Positions 1-8,409 of a stretch of 64,000 bases of DNA are shown piece by piece. Every line of letters starts with the position of its first letter. Position 1 is the first letter of the stretch. A program made the position numbers and the translations under genes. Source of the stretch: Azoarcus sp. CIB (lineage in GTDB: Bacteria; Pseudomonadota; Gammaproteobacteria; Burkholderiales; Rhodocyclaceae); assembly GCF_001190925.1 (NCBI RefSeq), contig NZ_CP011072.1:2728001-2792000 (forward strand). The letters are read 5' to 3'. The notes under the pieces are model-generated. The model had not been told where the DNA came from, ran no database searches, and saw nothing but the letters and a program-made list of their open reading frames with translations.

Positions 1-521
1 TTGTAGCGAAGCTGCTGATTCCACATCACCTCGTAGCCGGTCTTGGGAATCGGGAACGGCAGACCACCCCGACATGCATCCTCGACGGAGAGCCCGTTCT
101 TGGCGGTATTGCACGTCGTCGCATTGCGCACCGTGTTGTTCAGGATCTTGGCGGGATAAGACGCCGTACGGTGCGACGGATAGATATCCATATAGAAGCT
201 CGGGTACTTCTTCAAGAGCTCCTTCTGCCCTTCCGACAGCTTGTCTGCGTGCTGCTGATAGTTCTTGCCGTCAATCCGGAGCAAGGGCTTCTCGTCCTTG
301 AACGGATCGGCCCAGAAACCGCTGTCGGGCTTGAAGTCGGCCGGAGCCTTGGTCAGCCCCCCGGTGTATTCCGGGATCGTCCCTTCCTTGTTGCCCGCCT
401 GGATCGCGCCGTACTTGGTTAGCGTCGCACCGAGCTGTTTCGCGTCTTCTGCTGTAACCGCCGCCATCGCTTGGCTCGAGAGGACCGCCGCGGCGGCCCA
501 TACGAAATTGCGCATCTTCAT
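1..521 (-). CDS. DUF1329 family exported protein, partial (C-terminus outside window)
   Basis: Reading leftward from an ATG at 521, the frame is open to the window edge and encodes about 173 residues. It begins with a hydrophobic signal peptide (MKMRNFVWAAAAVLSSQAMA, cleavage likely after the final AMA). The segment after it, including the PEYTGGL motif and a GLPFPIPKTGYE stretch, is typical of DUF1329 proteins, which are about 450 residues long in full. An AGGAG ribosome site lies just upstream. It follows the DUF1302 gene by 26 bases, and the two families are commonly found side by side in hydrocarbon and steroid degraders. The role is unproven; an outer-membrane or periplasmic part in uptake of a hydrophobic substrate is an inference. 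Confidence 0.85.
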   Translation of the reverse strand, partial: MKMRNFVWAAAAVLSSQAMAAVTAEDAKQLGATLTKYGAIQAGNKEGTIPEYTGGLTKAPADFKPDSGFWADPFKDEKPLLRIDGKNYQQHADKLSEGQKELLKKYPSFYMDIYPSHRTASYPAKILNNTVRNATTCNTAKNGLSVEDACRGGLPFPIPKTGYEVMWNQQLRY

Positions 522-547
522 GTCTCTCGTCTCCTGTTTGCGGCCTG

Positions 548-2248
548 TCAGAAAGCCGTCTTGAACGTGAAGGACAGCCAGCCACGGTCGATCACACCAA
601 CCGAGGAGTTGCTGTGGGCCGCACCGCCGGTAATTCGTTCCTCACCGCGAACGACGCCCTTGCGCACTGGCAGGGTGCGGTCGGAGTAGTTGAGGGCGAA
701 TTCGTACTTGGACGCATAGGTCCAGGTAGTACCGATCGACCAACGCAGCTCACCCTCTGTGCCGCCACCTGAAGAGGGTGCGTTTCCGGAAAGCCCGTAG
801 TTGATGCTGACCGGCACCGCCAGGTCCCATGACGGAAAGATGTTGAGATATTGCGGCGAGAACCTGAAGGCGAGCTGCAGGGCATCGACGGTCGAACAGC
901 CGTCGCGCTTGGTGCCGGTCCCCGGGCGTCCGATTGCCGAATTGACGCAACTTGCCGCACCGACCTTGCGATACAGCTGCTCGTTCTCGGTCACGCGATC
1001 GAGTCGGTTGTATGCGATCTCGGCGATCAATGTCCCGGTATCCCACATCGGCGTCTGCGGTAACAGATAAACGCCATTCACCACCGCATGCCAGGTGTCG
1101 CCGCGCGCGCCCGAGTCGAGCGTATGCGACGCCGGCGTATTCAAAGGCCCGTTCTTGCGGTACGACAACTCGGTACCCACGCTTACGCCACCGATCACAC
1201 GCGAGAAGCTCACACTGTATTGCTCGATATCCTCGGGATACAGGAAGCGTGCCTTGCGGGGCAATACGGCGGGACCGAGGCGAACGAAGTCCGAGAGCTG
1301 CACACCGAGTTCCGGCGCGTAGTCGTCGAACTTGCGGTAGTAGGCACCGAAGGTCGACTCGATCGCCTCGGCATTCCAGCGCGCACCGACGCCCCAATTG
1401 CCGCGCTTGCTCGGTTCCTTCGCGTCGATGATCGAGGCCTTGAGCTGGCCGATCCCGAAGGAAAGGTTATCGGACGACGGCGCGGTGTCAGCACCCATCA
1501 GGTAAGTGCCGGCGTGCGGTACGCGGGTCGGTTCCCAGTCGTAGAAATACTGCCCGACGACGGTCACGCTGTCCGTGAGCTGGGCACTTGCATGCACCTG
1601 CCCGATCGGGAGGAAAACTTCCTTGGTCTCGATGCCGGGGTTGGTTACGGCCTTCACGCCGTCGACCGGGGACTGTCCGTAAGAGATTGCATGCGCACCG
1701 ATCAGCAGGCCTTCACCCCACACGTTGGTCTGGCGACCGACCTTCAGGTTGAGCGGCACCTTGCCGAGATCGAGGTTGGTCCAGACGAAGGCGTCGAGGA
1801 TTTCGCCCGAGGGACCATTCACGTAGCGCTTGACCGTGCCGTTGTACTTGTCATTGCGATAGGCGGTGGCAGTGCCGGTCGGCGCAGTCACCGAATGATC
1901 GTCGTAGGCATGGTCGTACCACGCCGCACCGGTCACACGAGCGCCGAATTTGCCGCGATAGCTCACGTCGAATTCGGAGAGCAGGTCGAGACGGTTGGTC
2001 ACGATGTCGCCTCGATCGAACTTGCTGTCGCCCTCGTCGTAGACCGGATTGCGCATCAGCTTCTTGTCCTGATCCTCGACGCGCACGCCCGCCGTATATC
2101 GGATCGTGTTATCCCAACGCATCTTGACGTCCGGGTTGCCGGTTTCGACCTCGAACGCCGACGCCCCCCCCACCCATGCAAGTGCAAGCGCGGCAGTGAC
2201 GCCTCGCAGCGCGAACCGGGTACGGACAGACCTGCTGCCATTATTCAT
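548..2248 (-). CDS. DUF1302 family outer-membrane beta-barrel protein
   Basis: The 566-residue product has a signal peptide ending in an ASA site near residue 31. The mature part is rich in alternating aromatic and polar residues and ends in a phenylalanine (SFTFKTAF), the usual end of an outer-membrane barrel. The start at 2248 is chosen because AGAGGAGA precedes it; an in-frame ATG at 2305 has no such site and would add 19 residues before the signal peptide. DUF1302 proteins are about this length. The gene heads a two-gene unit with the DUF1329 gene. A role as a porin or anchor for hydrophobic substrates is inferred from genomic associations in related degraders. Confidence 0.88.
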   Translation of the reverse strand: MNNGSRSVRTRFALRGVTAALALAWVGGASAFEVETGNPDVKMRWDNTIRYTAGVRVEDQDKKLMRNPVYDEGDSKFDRGDIVTNRLDLLSEFDVSYRGKFGARVTGAAWYDHAYDDHSVTAPTGTATAYRNDKYNGTVKRYVNGPSGEILDAFVWTNLDLGKVPLNLKVGRQTNVWGEGLLIGAHAISYGQSPVDGVKAVTNPGIETKEVFLPIGQVHASAQLTDSVTVVGQYFYDWEPTRVPHAGTYLMGADTAPSSDNLSFGIGQLKASIIDAKEPSKRGNWGVGARWNAEAIESTFGAYYRKFDDYAPELGVQLSDFVRLGPAVLPRKARFLYPEDIEQYSVSFSRVIGGVSVGTELSYRKNGPLNTPASHTLDSGARGDTWHAVVNGVYLLPQTPMWDTGTLIAEIAYNRLDRVTENEQLYRKVGAASCVNSAIGRPGTGTKRDGCSTVDALQLAFRFSPQYLNIFPSWDLAVPVSINYGLSGNAPSSGGGTEGELRWSIGTTWTYASKYEFALNYSDRTLPVRKGVVRGEERITGGAAHSNSSVGVIDRGWLSFTFKTAF

Positions 2249-2520
2249 GAATTTGTCTCCTCTGGTTATATCGATGACCGTGACGCCCTGACCTTGTCTT
2301 TTCACGCCTCATTGGTGGGCGAATCCGGCCTGTTTTCAGATCGATCGCTGTGTCCCGGTACGGCGGGTTTTCACACAACTGAATTGTAGCGGGTAATTTC
2401 TTATAATTCTACAGTCGGATTTAACTTCTATGATTAGAATTCAAGCCCGCACAACCCGCCTGCTCATTAATTCAATTGCCATAGTAAAAACACACACCGA
2501 TCCGGGTCGGCACCGACGAA
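2249..2520 (-). promoter_or_regulatory. AT-rich intergenic region with probable DUF1302 promoter
   Basis: This 272-base gap separates the end of the SDR operon from the DUF1302 gene. Its AT-rich core (about 2385-2455) holds repeated AATTCTA/TAGAATT words, which also occur in the IclR upstream region as AGAATTTAATTCT (19818-19830). This could be a shared operator, but the match is short and arrangement differs. No gene is visible in the gap. Confidence 0.35.
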
Positions 2521-3372
2521 TCAGACTGTCGCCGAGCCCTCATTGCGCCGCTTCACGGCTTCGGTGAAATCGCGCTTGAGTGTCGGGTAGTACGCGATCT
2601 GGCCCTGCAGCCCGCCGGCGATATCGATCGAGGCCGCGCTGATGAAGCTGGCGTAGTCGCTGGCGAGGAACAGCGCCATGCCTGCCACGTCTTCGGGCTT
2701 GCCGAAACGCCCGATCGGCACCACCTTGAGGACCATCTCGTTGAACTCCTCACGGGAGACTCCGGGGCCGACCTCCCTGAAATGGCGCTCCCACTGGCCG
2801 GTGTCGATCCAACCCATGTTCAGCGAGTTGACGAGGATGTTTTCCTTGGCGAGCGACATCCCGAGGGACTTGGAGAGCGCGAGGCAGGACGCACGATTGA
2901 TGACCGACGGGATGCCGTCGGGCGTCGGGATCGCACCGGCCAGCGCGTTGATCTCGATGATGCGACCCCAGCGCTGCCGGCGCATGTACGGCACCACCGC
3001 CTGCACGAAGCGGAAGTGCCCCATCTGGAGAATGTTGGCGTGCTCGAGAATCGCCTCGGGGGTGAGCGTGTCCAGATTCCCCCCCCGCCCCTGGCCGGCA
3101 TTGTTAACGAGGACATCGACCCCGCCCCAGCTCTCGGCGACCTCATCCACGAAGGCCTTCACACCCGGCGTGTCGGTCACGTCCACCGCGCGCGCGATAA
3201 CCGCCTGGGCCTGCTGCGCAAGCTCCCTGCCCGTCTCTTCGACCGCTTCGGGAGTGCGTGCGCAGATCGCAACGCGCGCCCCTTCGGCGGCGAAGGCGCG
3301 GGCGATCGCACGCCCGATGCCCCGTGAGGCGCCGGTTACGATTACGCGCCGGTCGCTAAGGTCGATGTTCAT
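2521..3372 (-). CDS. SDR-family oxidoreductase with degenerate catalytic site
   Basis: The 283-residue protein has the Rossmann cofactor motif TGASRGIG (residues 13-20) and the NNAG motif, so it belongs to the short-chain dehydrogenase/reductase superfamily. Where classical members carry Ser, then YxxxK, it reads EINALAG and, later, PSVINRASCLALSKS. On alignment the serine is alanine and the tyrosine and lysine are serine and arginine. It may be an SDR subfamily with other chemistry, or a non-catalytic one. The start at 3372 follows AGGAGAG; upstream codons in the frame overlap the thiolase gene. It is the last gene of the operon beginning at 7462. Confidence 0.85.
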   Translation of the reverse strand: MNIDLSDRRVIVTGASRGIGRAIARAFAAEGARVAICARTPEAVEETGRELAQQAQAVIARAVDVTDTPGVKAFVDEVAESWGGVDVLVNNAGQGRGGNLDTLTPEAILEHANILQMGHFRFVQAVVPYMRRQRWGRIIEINALAGAIPTPDGIPSVINRASCLALSKSLGMSLAKENILVNSLNMGWIDTGQWERHFREVGPGVSREEFNEMVLKVVPIGRFGKPEDVAGMALFLASDYASFISAASIDIAGGLQGQIAYYPTLKRDFTEAVKRRNEGSATV

Positions 3373-3409
3373 GTCGTCTCTCCTGTCGTTTGCCTGCCGC
3401 GGCGCCCGC

Positions 3410-4582
3410 TTACATGCGCTCGATGATCGTCGCGGTGCCCATGCCGCCCGCGCAGCAGATCGCCTGCAAGCCGTAGCGCGCGTCACGTCGTTCCAGTTCG
3501 TGCAGCAGCGAGGTCATGATGCGCGAGCCGCTTCCGCCGAGCGGATGCCCGAGGGCGATCGCTCCGCCATTGACGTTGAGCCGCTCGTGCGACACACCGA
3601 GCTCCTTCATCCACACCATCGGCACCGGCGCGAACGCCTCGTTGATCTCGAACAGATCGATGTCCTCGACATTCAGCCCGGCCTGGGCGAGCACCTTCCG
3701 GGTTGCGGCAATCGGCCCGGTCAGCATCAGCGTCGGGTCGGAGCCGACCGTGGTGAAAGCGCGGATGCGTGCCCGGGGCTTTACGCCGAGCCGGTCGACC
3801 GCCTCTGCGGACATCAGCAGCAGCAGCGCTGCACCGTCGGAGATCTGCGACGAATTTCCGGCGGTCATCTTGCCGTTGTCGCGAAAACTGGTCTTCAACG
3901 TGGCAAGCTTCTCGGCACTGGTGCCGGGGCGAATCGTTTCGTCCGCGGCGAAGACTTCCGGTGCGGGCTCGACGTAGTCTCGGTCCTTGAGCGCGGCGAC
4001 AGGCACCGGCTCGATCTCCTTGCGGAAATATCCCGCTTCGGCCGCGGCTGCGGCGCGGCGGTGACTCTCCACCGCGAAGGCGTCGAGCTGGGCGCGAGTC
4101 AATTCCCATTTGTCCGCGACCCGCTCGGCCGCCTCGCCCTGGCTGGTCAGCTCATAGCGCTCGGAAGCCAGCCAGCCGAAGGGCTCGCCGTAGATTTCGC
4201 GGTTGCCGCCCATGCGCACGCGGCTCATGTTCTCGGCACCGCCCGCCACGACGACCTGCGCCGATCCGGCGGCGATCAGTCCTGCGGCGACGTGTACCGC
4301 GGCCTCGCCGGAGCCGCACTTGCGGTCGATCGTGAGGCCGGGAATCGCATCCGGCCAGCCGGCCCCCAGCAGGGAGGTGCGCGCGATGTTCGCGGATTGT
4401 TCGCCGACCTGGGTGACGCAGCCGAAGATGACGTCATCCACCTCGGCCGCCGAGATGCCCGCGCGCTCGACCACGGCGTTGAGGACGTGGGCGCCGAGGT
4501 GATCCGCGCGTACGCCGGCCAGACTCCCCCGGTACTTGCCGACCGGCGTGCGGACGGCCTCGACTATGAAGACGTCGCTCAT
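3410..4582 (-). CDS. Thiolase (acetyl-CoA acetyltransferase family)
   Basis: The 390-residue length and three active-site blocks fit degradative thiolases. Cys89 in IDRKCGSG is the nucleophile, a later GGAIALGHPLGGSG supplies the active histidine, and the C-terminal CCAGGMGTA supplies the second cysteine. The expected reaction is CoA-dependent cleavage of a 3-oxoacyl-CoA in the cytoplasm. Its ATG overlaps the stop of the preceding 3-hydroxyacyl-CoA dehydrogenase gene (ATGA), so the two are probably translationally coupled and act in sequence. The physiological substrate cannot be read from the sequence. Confidence 0.92.
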   Translation of the reverse strand: MSDVFIVEAVRTPVGKYRGSLAGVRADHLGAHVLNAVVERAGISAAEVDDVIFGCVTQVGEQSANIARTSLLGAGWPDAIPGLTIDRKCGSGEAAVHVAAGLIAAGSAQVVVAGGAENMSRVRMGGNREIYGEPFGWLASERYELTSQGEAAERVADKWELTRAQLDAFAVESHRRAAAAAEAGYFRKEIEPVPVAALKDRDYVEPAPEVFAADETIRPGTSAEKLATLKTSFRDNGKMTAGNSSQISDGAALLLLMSAEAVDRLGVKPRARIRAFTTVGSDPTLMLTGPIAATRKVLAQAGLNVEDIDLFEINEAFAPVPMVWMKELGVSHERLNVNGGAIALGHPLGGSGSRIMTSLLHELERRDARYGLQAICCAGGMGTATIIERM

Positions 4583-5484
4583 AGGTTGCTCGCCTTCAGG
4601 CCCGAGCCCGGAACGCGCTGGCCAGTCTCGTCATACTTGTATACTCCGTGCCCGGTCTTGCGCCCGTAGCGGCCGGCCGCCACCATCTTGATGATCAGCG
4701 GGCAGGGACGGAACTTCTCGCCGAGCGTCGAATGGAGGTAGCGCAGCACCGACAGGCGCGTATCCCAGCCGGTCAGGTCACCCAGCTCCAGCGGCCCCAT
4801 CGGGTGGTTGAAACCCATCCGCAGCGCGGTGTCGATGTCCTCTGCGCTGGCGGTGCCTTCCTGCAGCATCCACATCGCTTCGTTCCCCAGCATCGCGGAC
4901 ATGCGGCTAGTGGTCAGGCCGGGGGACTCATTCACCAGGATCGAGGTCTTGCCGATCGCATCGCACCATTCGCGGCTGGTCGCGACGGTGGCTTCGTCGG
5001 TCGCGATACCGAGCACCAGCTCGACGAGCTTCATCTTGTGCACCGGGTTGAAGAAGTGCATGCCGATGACGCGCTCGGGACATGGCACCGACGCGGCAAT
5101 CTCGGTGACGCTGAGCGCCGATGTGTTGGTCGCGATCACCGCGTTCGCGGCCAGCACGGGAACCGCCTCGCCCAGCACCGCCTTCTTGACCGCGAGATTC
5201 TCCGAGACGGTCTCGACCAGAAGGTGAGCCCCCTCGGCAGCCTGTTTCAACACGGTATTCGTGGAAAGACGTGCCTTGGCGGCGTCCGCCACATCCACGG
5301 CGAGCTTCCCGAGCTTCACGCCACCATCCAGGATGCCGTGAATGCTCTTCTCCGCCTTGGCGAGTGCCTCGGCGCTGGTATCCACCAGTTGCGTCGCGAA
5401 ACCGCTGCTCGCGAACGCATGCGCGATTCCGGTACCCATCAGGCCGGCACCGACCACCACAACCTTGTGATTCTTGTCGAGCAT
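4579..5484 (-). CDS. 3-hydroxyacyl-CoA dehydrogenase (NAD-dependent)
   Basis: The 301-residue protein has the two-domain layout of the HbdA/PaaH-like short enzymes. An N-terminal NAD-binding motif GAGLMGTG lies at residues 12-19, a HFFNPV block in the middle, and the NHPMGPLELGDLTG segment in the C-terminal domain. It should oxidise a 3-hydroxyacyl-CoA to the 3-oxoacyl-CoA consumed by the coupled thiolase. The start at 5484 is backed by AAGGAGG; about 106 further upstream codons in frame lie over the neighbouring FAH gene and are rejected. It sits 17 bases after that gene. Confidence 0.92.
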   Translation of the reverse strand: MLDKNHKVVVVGAGLMGTGIAHAFASSGFATQLVDTSAEALAKAEKSIHGILDGGVKLGKLAVDVADAAKARLSTNTVLKQAAEGAHLLVETVSENLAVKKAVLGEAVPVLAANAVIATNTSALSVTEIAASVPCPERVIGMHFFNPVHKMKLVELVLGIATDEATVATSREWCDAIGKTSILVNESPGLTTSRMSAMLGNEAMWMLQEGTASAEDIDTALRMGFNHPMGPLELGDLTGWDTRLSVLRYLHSTLGEKFRPCPLIIKMVAAGRYGRKTGHGVYKYDETGQRVPGSGLKASNL

Positions 5485-5501
5485 TTGTCTTGCCTCCTTG
5501 C

Positions 5502-6374
5502 TCAGACGCCGGGTTTGGGCCCGACGACGTTCGTGATCGTCCCGACCCCCTCGATTCCGGCTTCGACGACGTCGCCGGGATTGAGGAATCGGCCCGTACC
5601 CTGACCCACGCCGGCCGGCGATCCGGTAAACAGGATGTCGCCGGGCGCGAAACTGGAACGCTCTTCGACGAACTTCACCAGCTGCGCGACGTTCCACGTC
5701 ATCTCGCCGGTATTGCCGTCCTGGCGCGTCTCGCCGTTCACCTTCAGGGTCAGGCGCAGCTTCGGGCTCCCCTCCGGGAACTCGTCGCGCGTCACGATCC
5801 ACGGACCCACTCCCGTGCTGCGGTCCTGGCTTTTCGCCGCGAAGAGATCCATGCCGATGCCGGCCGGACCGCTGCGCTGCAGGTCGCGCGCCGATACATC
5901 GTTGCCCACGGCATAGCCGAGAACGCTGGCGAGCGGGTCTTCCGGGTCGACCGGCACATCCCCCACGATGACGACGAGTTCGACCTCGTGATCGAGTTCG
6001 TTCGTCAGCGGCGGATAGCGGATCGGATCATTGGCACCGATCAGGGCGCCGTAGGCTTTGAGGAACGCGATCGGCTGCGGGGGAGACTTCAGGCCGAAGT
6101 CGTCGGCCAAATGCTTCGCGTAGTTCGCGCCCGCGACGACGACCCGATTGACCGGCTCGATCGGCGGCAGCAGCCCTACCGAATCGAGCGGCCGGGCGTC
6201 GCCGTCGGGCGTCAGCAGCGAATGTGCTGCTCCGCCCTGCCCCGCGGCAATCGCGCGGGTCAGCGCAGGTCCCCAATCCGCGAAGCTGCCGACGATCGGG
6301 GTGACCGTGCGGGCTTCGGCATTGACGACGGCCCAGAATGGCGCGCCGCCATCGCTGCAGCGCGCGAGCTTCAT
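5502..6374 (-). CDS. Fumarylacetoacetate hydrolase (FAH) family protein
   Basis: The 290-residue product matches the FAH fold family: a small N-terminal domain and a catalytic domain with DHEVELVVIVG (acidic metal ligands), DRSTGVGPWIVTRDE and ILFTGSPAGVG. Members hydrolyse, decarboxylate or hydrate oxo-acids such as meta-cleavage products. The ATG overlaps the stop codon of the amidohydrolase gene (ATGA), which points to coupled translation. In an operon with beta-oxidation enzymes it probably acts on a ring-fission product, but the reaction is not determined. A second FAH-family gene lies at 15280-16266. Confidence 0.88.
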   Translation of the reverse strand: MKLARCSDGGAPFWAVVNAEARTVTPIVGSFADWGPALTRAIAAGQGGAAHSLLTPDGDARPLDSVGLLPPIEPVNRVVVAGANYAKHLADDFGLKSPPQPIAFLKAYGALIGANDPIRYPPLTNELDHEVELVVIVGDVPVDPEDPLASVLGYAVGNDVSARDLQRSGPAGIGMDLFAAKSQDRSTGVGPWIVTRDEFPEGSPKLRLTLKVNGETRQDGNTGEMTWNVAQLVKFVEERSSFAPGDILFTGSPAGVGQGTGRFLNPGDVVEAGIEGVGTITNVVGPKPGV

Positions 6375-7462
6375 GCCGCCACCTCGGCCTTTGCGACGGC
6401 GCCCACTTTCGCGGGGTCGAGGTGGAGCAGTTCGCAGGCATTCTTCCAGCGGATCTTCTGCAGATCCTCCTCCGAAAGGCGCAGGCCTTCGGTGAGGTCG
6501 TGACGCACCGCATCACTGCCTCCGAAGTTCGAACCGTAGAGGATGCGGTCGGCGCCGATGACGTCGATCAGCGCCTGACGCATCGGCAGTTCGTGCAGTT
6601 CCACGTCGAACCAGAAGTTGCGCATGTACTCCAGTACAGGCTTCTTGTTGTGGTACGTGTCGAGGTTGGGGTTGGTTTGCGCCAGTCGGCCGAGCTGATA
6701 AGGCACATAGCCGCCGCCGTGCGTGATATAGACCTTGAGCTTGGGGAAGCGGTCGAACACTCCGCCGTTCACCAGGTACCAGAAGGCCTTCGTCTCGTCG
6801 TAGTTCATGCCGACGATGGCCGTGGTTTCGTAGCGGTCGGTGTTGGCCTTCTTGCCCCACGTCACCGACTGGTTATAGCCATGCACGAACATCGGCAGGT
6901 CGAGGTCGCACAGGGCCTCCCACACCGGATCCATCTCAGGCGAATCGAACTCCAGGCCGCCGAAATTCGAACCACCCGCACCCAGACCCTTTGCGCCCAG
7001 TTGCGTGCACGCGCGGCGAATTTCCTTGGCCGCCTCTTTCGGATCCTGCAGGGGCGCCTGCGCCCAGAACATCAGCCGGTCGGATGCCGCCGAGCAGTAT
7101 TCGGCGAGCACGTCGTTGACCTTGCGCGAGAACGGGATCGCGTAGTCGAGCTCCGTCCAGTACATGTAGCAATGCGAAGGCACCGAGACGACCTGGGCGT
7201 TCTGGCCGGCTGCATCCATCCCCGCCAGGCGGGTCTTGGGGTCGCGCCAGCGGCTCATGTAGTCCTGCACGTTCAGGGCATTGCCCTCGGCCTTCGCTTT
7301 GCGCAAGGCGGCTTTTCGCTCGGGCGCGCCGAGTGTGAGGATCCAGTCGCCGACGCGAAGCTTGATGTCGCCGTCGGGCTGCGATTCGAAAGCCGGCCCC
7401 CAATAGGGGTGCTGGTCGTAGTAATCCGGATGGGGGGCGTGGGCGTGAAGGTCGATGAGCAT
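6371..7462 (-). CDS. Amidohydrolase-2 family metal-dependent hydrolase/decarboxylase
   Basis: The 363-residue protein opens with DLHAHAPH, the metal-binding HxH motif (His6, His8). It has later histidines in FVHGYNQS and ITHGGGYVPYQLGR and ends with the ILYGSNFGGSD block. This is the PF04909 group containing ACMS decarboxylase, 5-carboxyvanillate decarboxylase and 4-oxalomesaconate-type enzymes. A decarboxylase or C-C/C-O hydrolase acting on an aromatic or ring-cleavage acid is likely. The start at 7462 follows GGGAG. It is the first gene of the operon running to 2521 and lies downstream of operator-like site A (7628-7646). Confidence 0.85.
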   Translation of the reverse strand: MLIDLHAHAPHPDYYDQHPYWGPAFESQPDGDIKLRVGDWILTLGAPERKAALRKAKAEGNALNVQDYMSRWRDPKTRLAGMDAAGQNAQVVSVPSHCYMYWTELDYAIPFSRKVNDVLAEYCSAASDRLMFWAQAPLQDPKEAAKEIRRACTQLGAKGLGAGGSNFGGLEFDSPEMDPVWEALCDLDLPMFVHGYNQSVTWGKKANTDRYETTAIVGMNYDETKAFWYLVNGGVFDRFPKLKVYITHGGGYVPYQLGRLAQTNPNLDTYHNKKPVLEYMRNFWFDVELHELPMRQALIDVIGADRILYGSNFGGSDAVRHDLTEGLRLSEEDLQKIRWKNACELLHLDPAKVGAVAKAEVAA

Positions 7463-7620
7463 GTGGTGTCTCCCAGTGCAGGTTGGTGGAACCTGCCGAG
7501 TGCCGCAATCGCGGACGGGAGCATCGATGCGCCGGACGGACCTCGCCTGACTATCGGGGATTTGTCTCCTGCCTGCGACACTCGACCGGTGTCTTTGCAA
7601 CGATGAGATTCATCATGCCA

Positions 7621-7653
7621 AACATAAACAGATTTTGCAAATCTGTTTATGTT
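7621..7653. promoter_or_regulatory. Site A: perfect palindrome, probable TetR operator
   Basis: Two 15-base arms (AACATAAACAGATTT and its exact reverse complement) flank a 3-base centre. The core at 7628-7646 reads ACAGAT-N7-ATCTGT. It overlaps the stop codon of the tetR gene and lies 160 bases upstream of the amidohydrolase operon. Related 19-base sites occur at 17136, 31736 and 20845, which favours an operator over a plain terminator. A T-run follows on the plus strand, so hairpin termination remains possible as an added role. Confidence 0.65.
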
Positions 7654-8348
7654 TTTTCTTTTTCGCGGCGTCGAGAGCCCGTGGAACGTGTCGGCGCAGC
7701 CACCTCGACAGCCTCATCGCCCTTGGTGGCAGGAAAACCGATCAGCGAGCGCACGAGACGCTCGATGCGCGCAGTGCCTTCGTTTACGCGCTCATTGGGG
7801 ACGAGCTGTTCGCTCAATACGTAGCGGATCAGCATTTCGCACACGAGCTCGCGATCGATGCTGATGCCGAGACGCCCATCCCACGCGTCGAACACGGCCC
7901 TGAGGACGTCCTGCAAGCGCACGCGCGCGTCGTTGAAGACGCGGCGAAAAAAGCCCATCGCATAATCGGGCGCCACCACCAGCAGACGCCGCGCCTGTCC
8001 GTGCGCCGCGTAGTGCTCCAGGTAACCGATCAGGGCACGAAATTTCTCGTCGGGGTCGTCGTAAGGGGCGGTCACTTCCTGCATCGCCCGGTGAAAACCC
8101 TCGCGTTTGTGGCGCGAAAACGCATCGAGCAGATCGTCCTGCGACGAGAAATAGCGGTAGAACGTGCCCCGCGAGACACCTGCGTCGTCGCACACGTCGA
8201 TAATGGAAATGCGCTCGGCACCTCCCTTGAGGATGATCCTTTCCGTCGATGCCAGAATTCGTGCAATGGTCGCGTCCGAGCGGCGATTGCGCCGAGCGGA
8301 CTCCATTACCGGTCCGTCTTCAGCGACTGTCTCGGCTTCGTCGTTCAT
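7647..8348 (-). CDS. TetR/AcrR family transcriptional regulator
   Basis: The 233-residue protein has a TetR-type N-terminal helix-turn-helix (IIDVCDDAGVSRGTFYRYFSSQ, about residues 48-69; the family hallmark is GTFYRYF) and a less conserved ligand-binding domain. A basic tail ends the protein. It lies 61 bases downstream of the SDR gene and is probably cotranscribed with it. The neighbouring perfect palindrome and related sites before four operons make it the best candidate for the local repressor. The inducer is unknown; a CoA thioester or aromatic acid would fit the context. Confidence 0.9.
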   Translation of the reverse strand: MNDEAETVAEDGPVMESARRNRRSDATIARILASTERIILKGGAERISIIDVCDDAGVSRGTFYRYFSSQDDLLDAFSRHKREGFHRAMQEVTAPYDDPDEKFRALIGYLEHYAAHGQARRLLVVAPDYAMGFFRRVFNDARVRLQDVLRAVFDAWDGRLGISIDRELVCEMLIRYVLSEQLVPNERVNEGTARIERLVRSLIGFPATKGDEAVEVAAPTRSTGSRRREKEKT

Positions 8349-8409
8349 GCGTGTGCCTTGGGAATGGACGGACCGCGGGGCGAACCGCAGGGCCCGTCAG
8401 AAATTCGAT

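Noticed and set aside
1088-2389. 433-codon open frame on the plus strand
   Set aside because: It lies fully opposite the DUF1302 gene, has no ribosome site and encodes a low-complexity Arg/Val/His-rich sequence typical of antisense frames in GC-rich genes.
2678-4669. 663-codon open frame on the plus strand
   Set aside because: It is antisense to the SDR and thiolase genes, both of which have clear family motifs and ribosome sites.
7621-7653. Palindrome as a simple transcription terminator
   Set aside because: A T-run follows only on the plus strand, while the adjacent genes are transcribed on the minus strand, and related sequences occur in three other promoters without T-runs.
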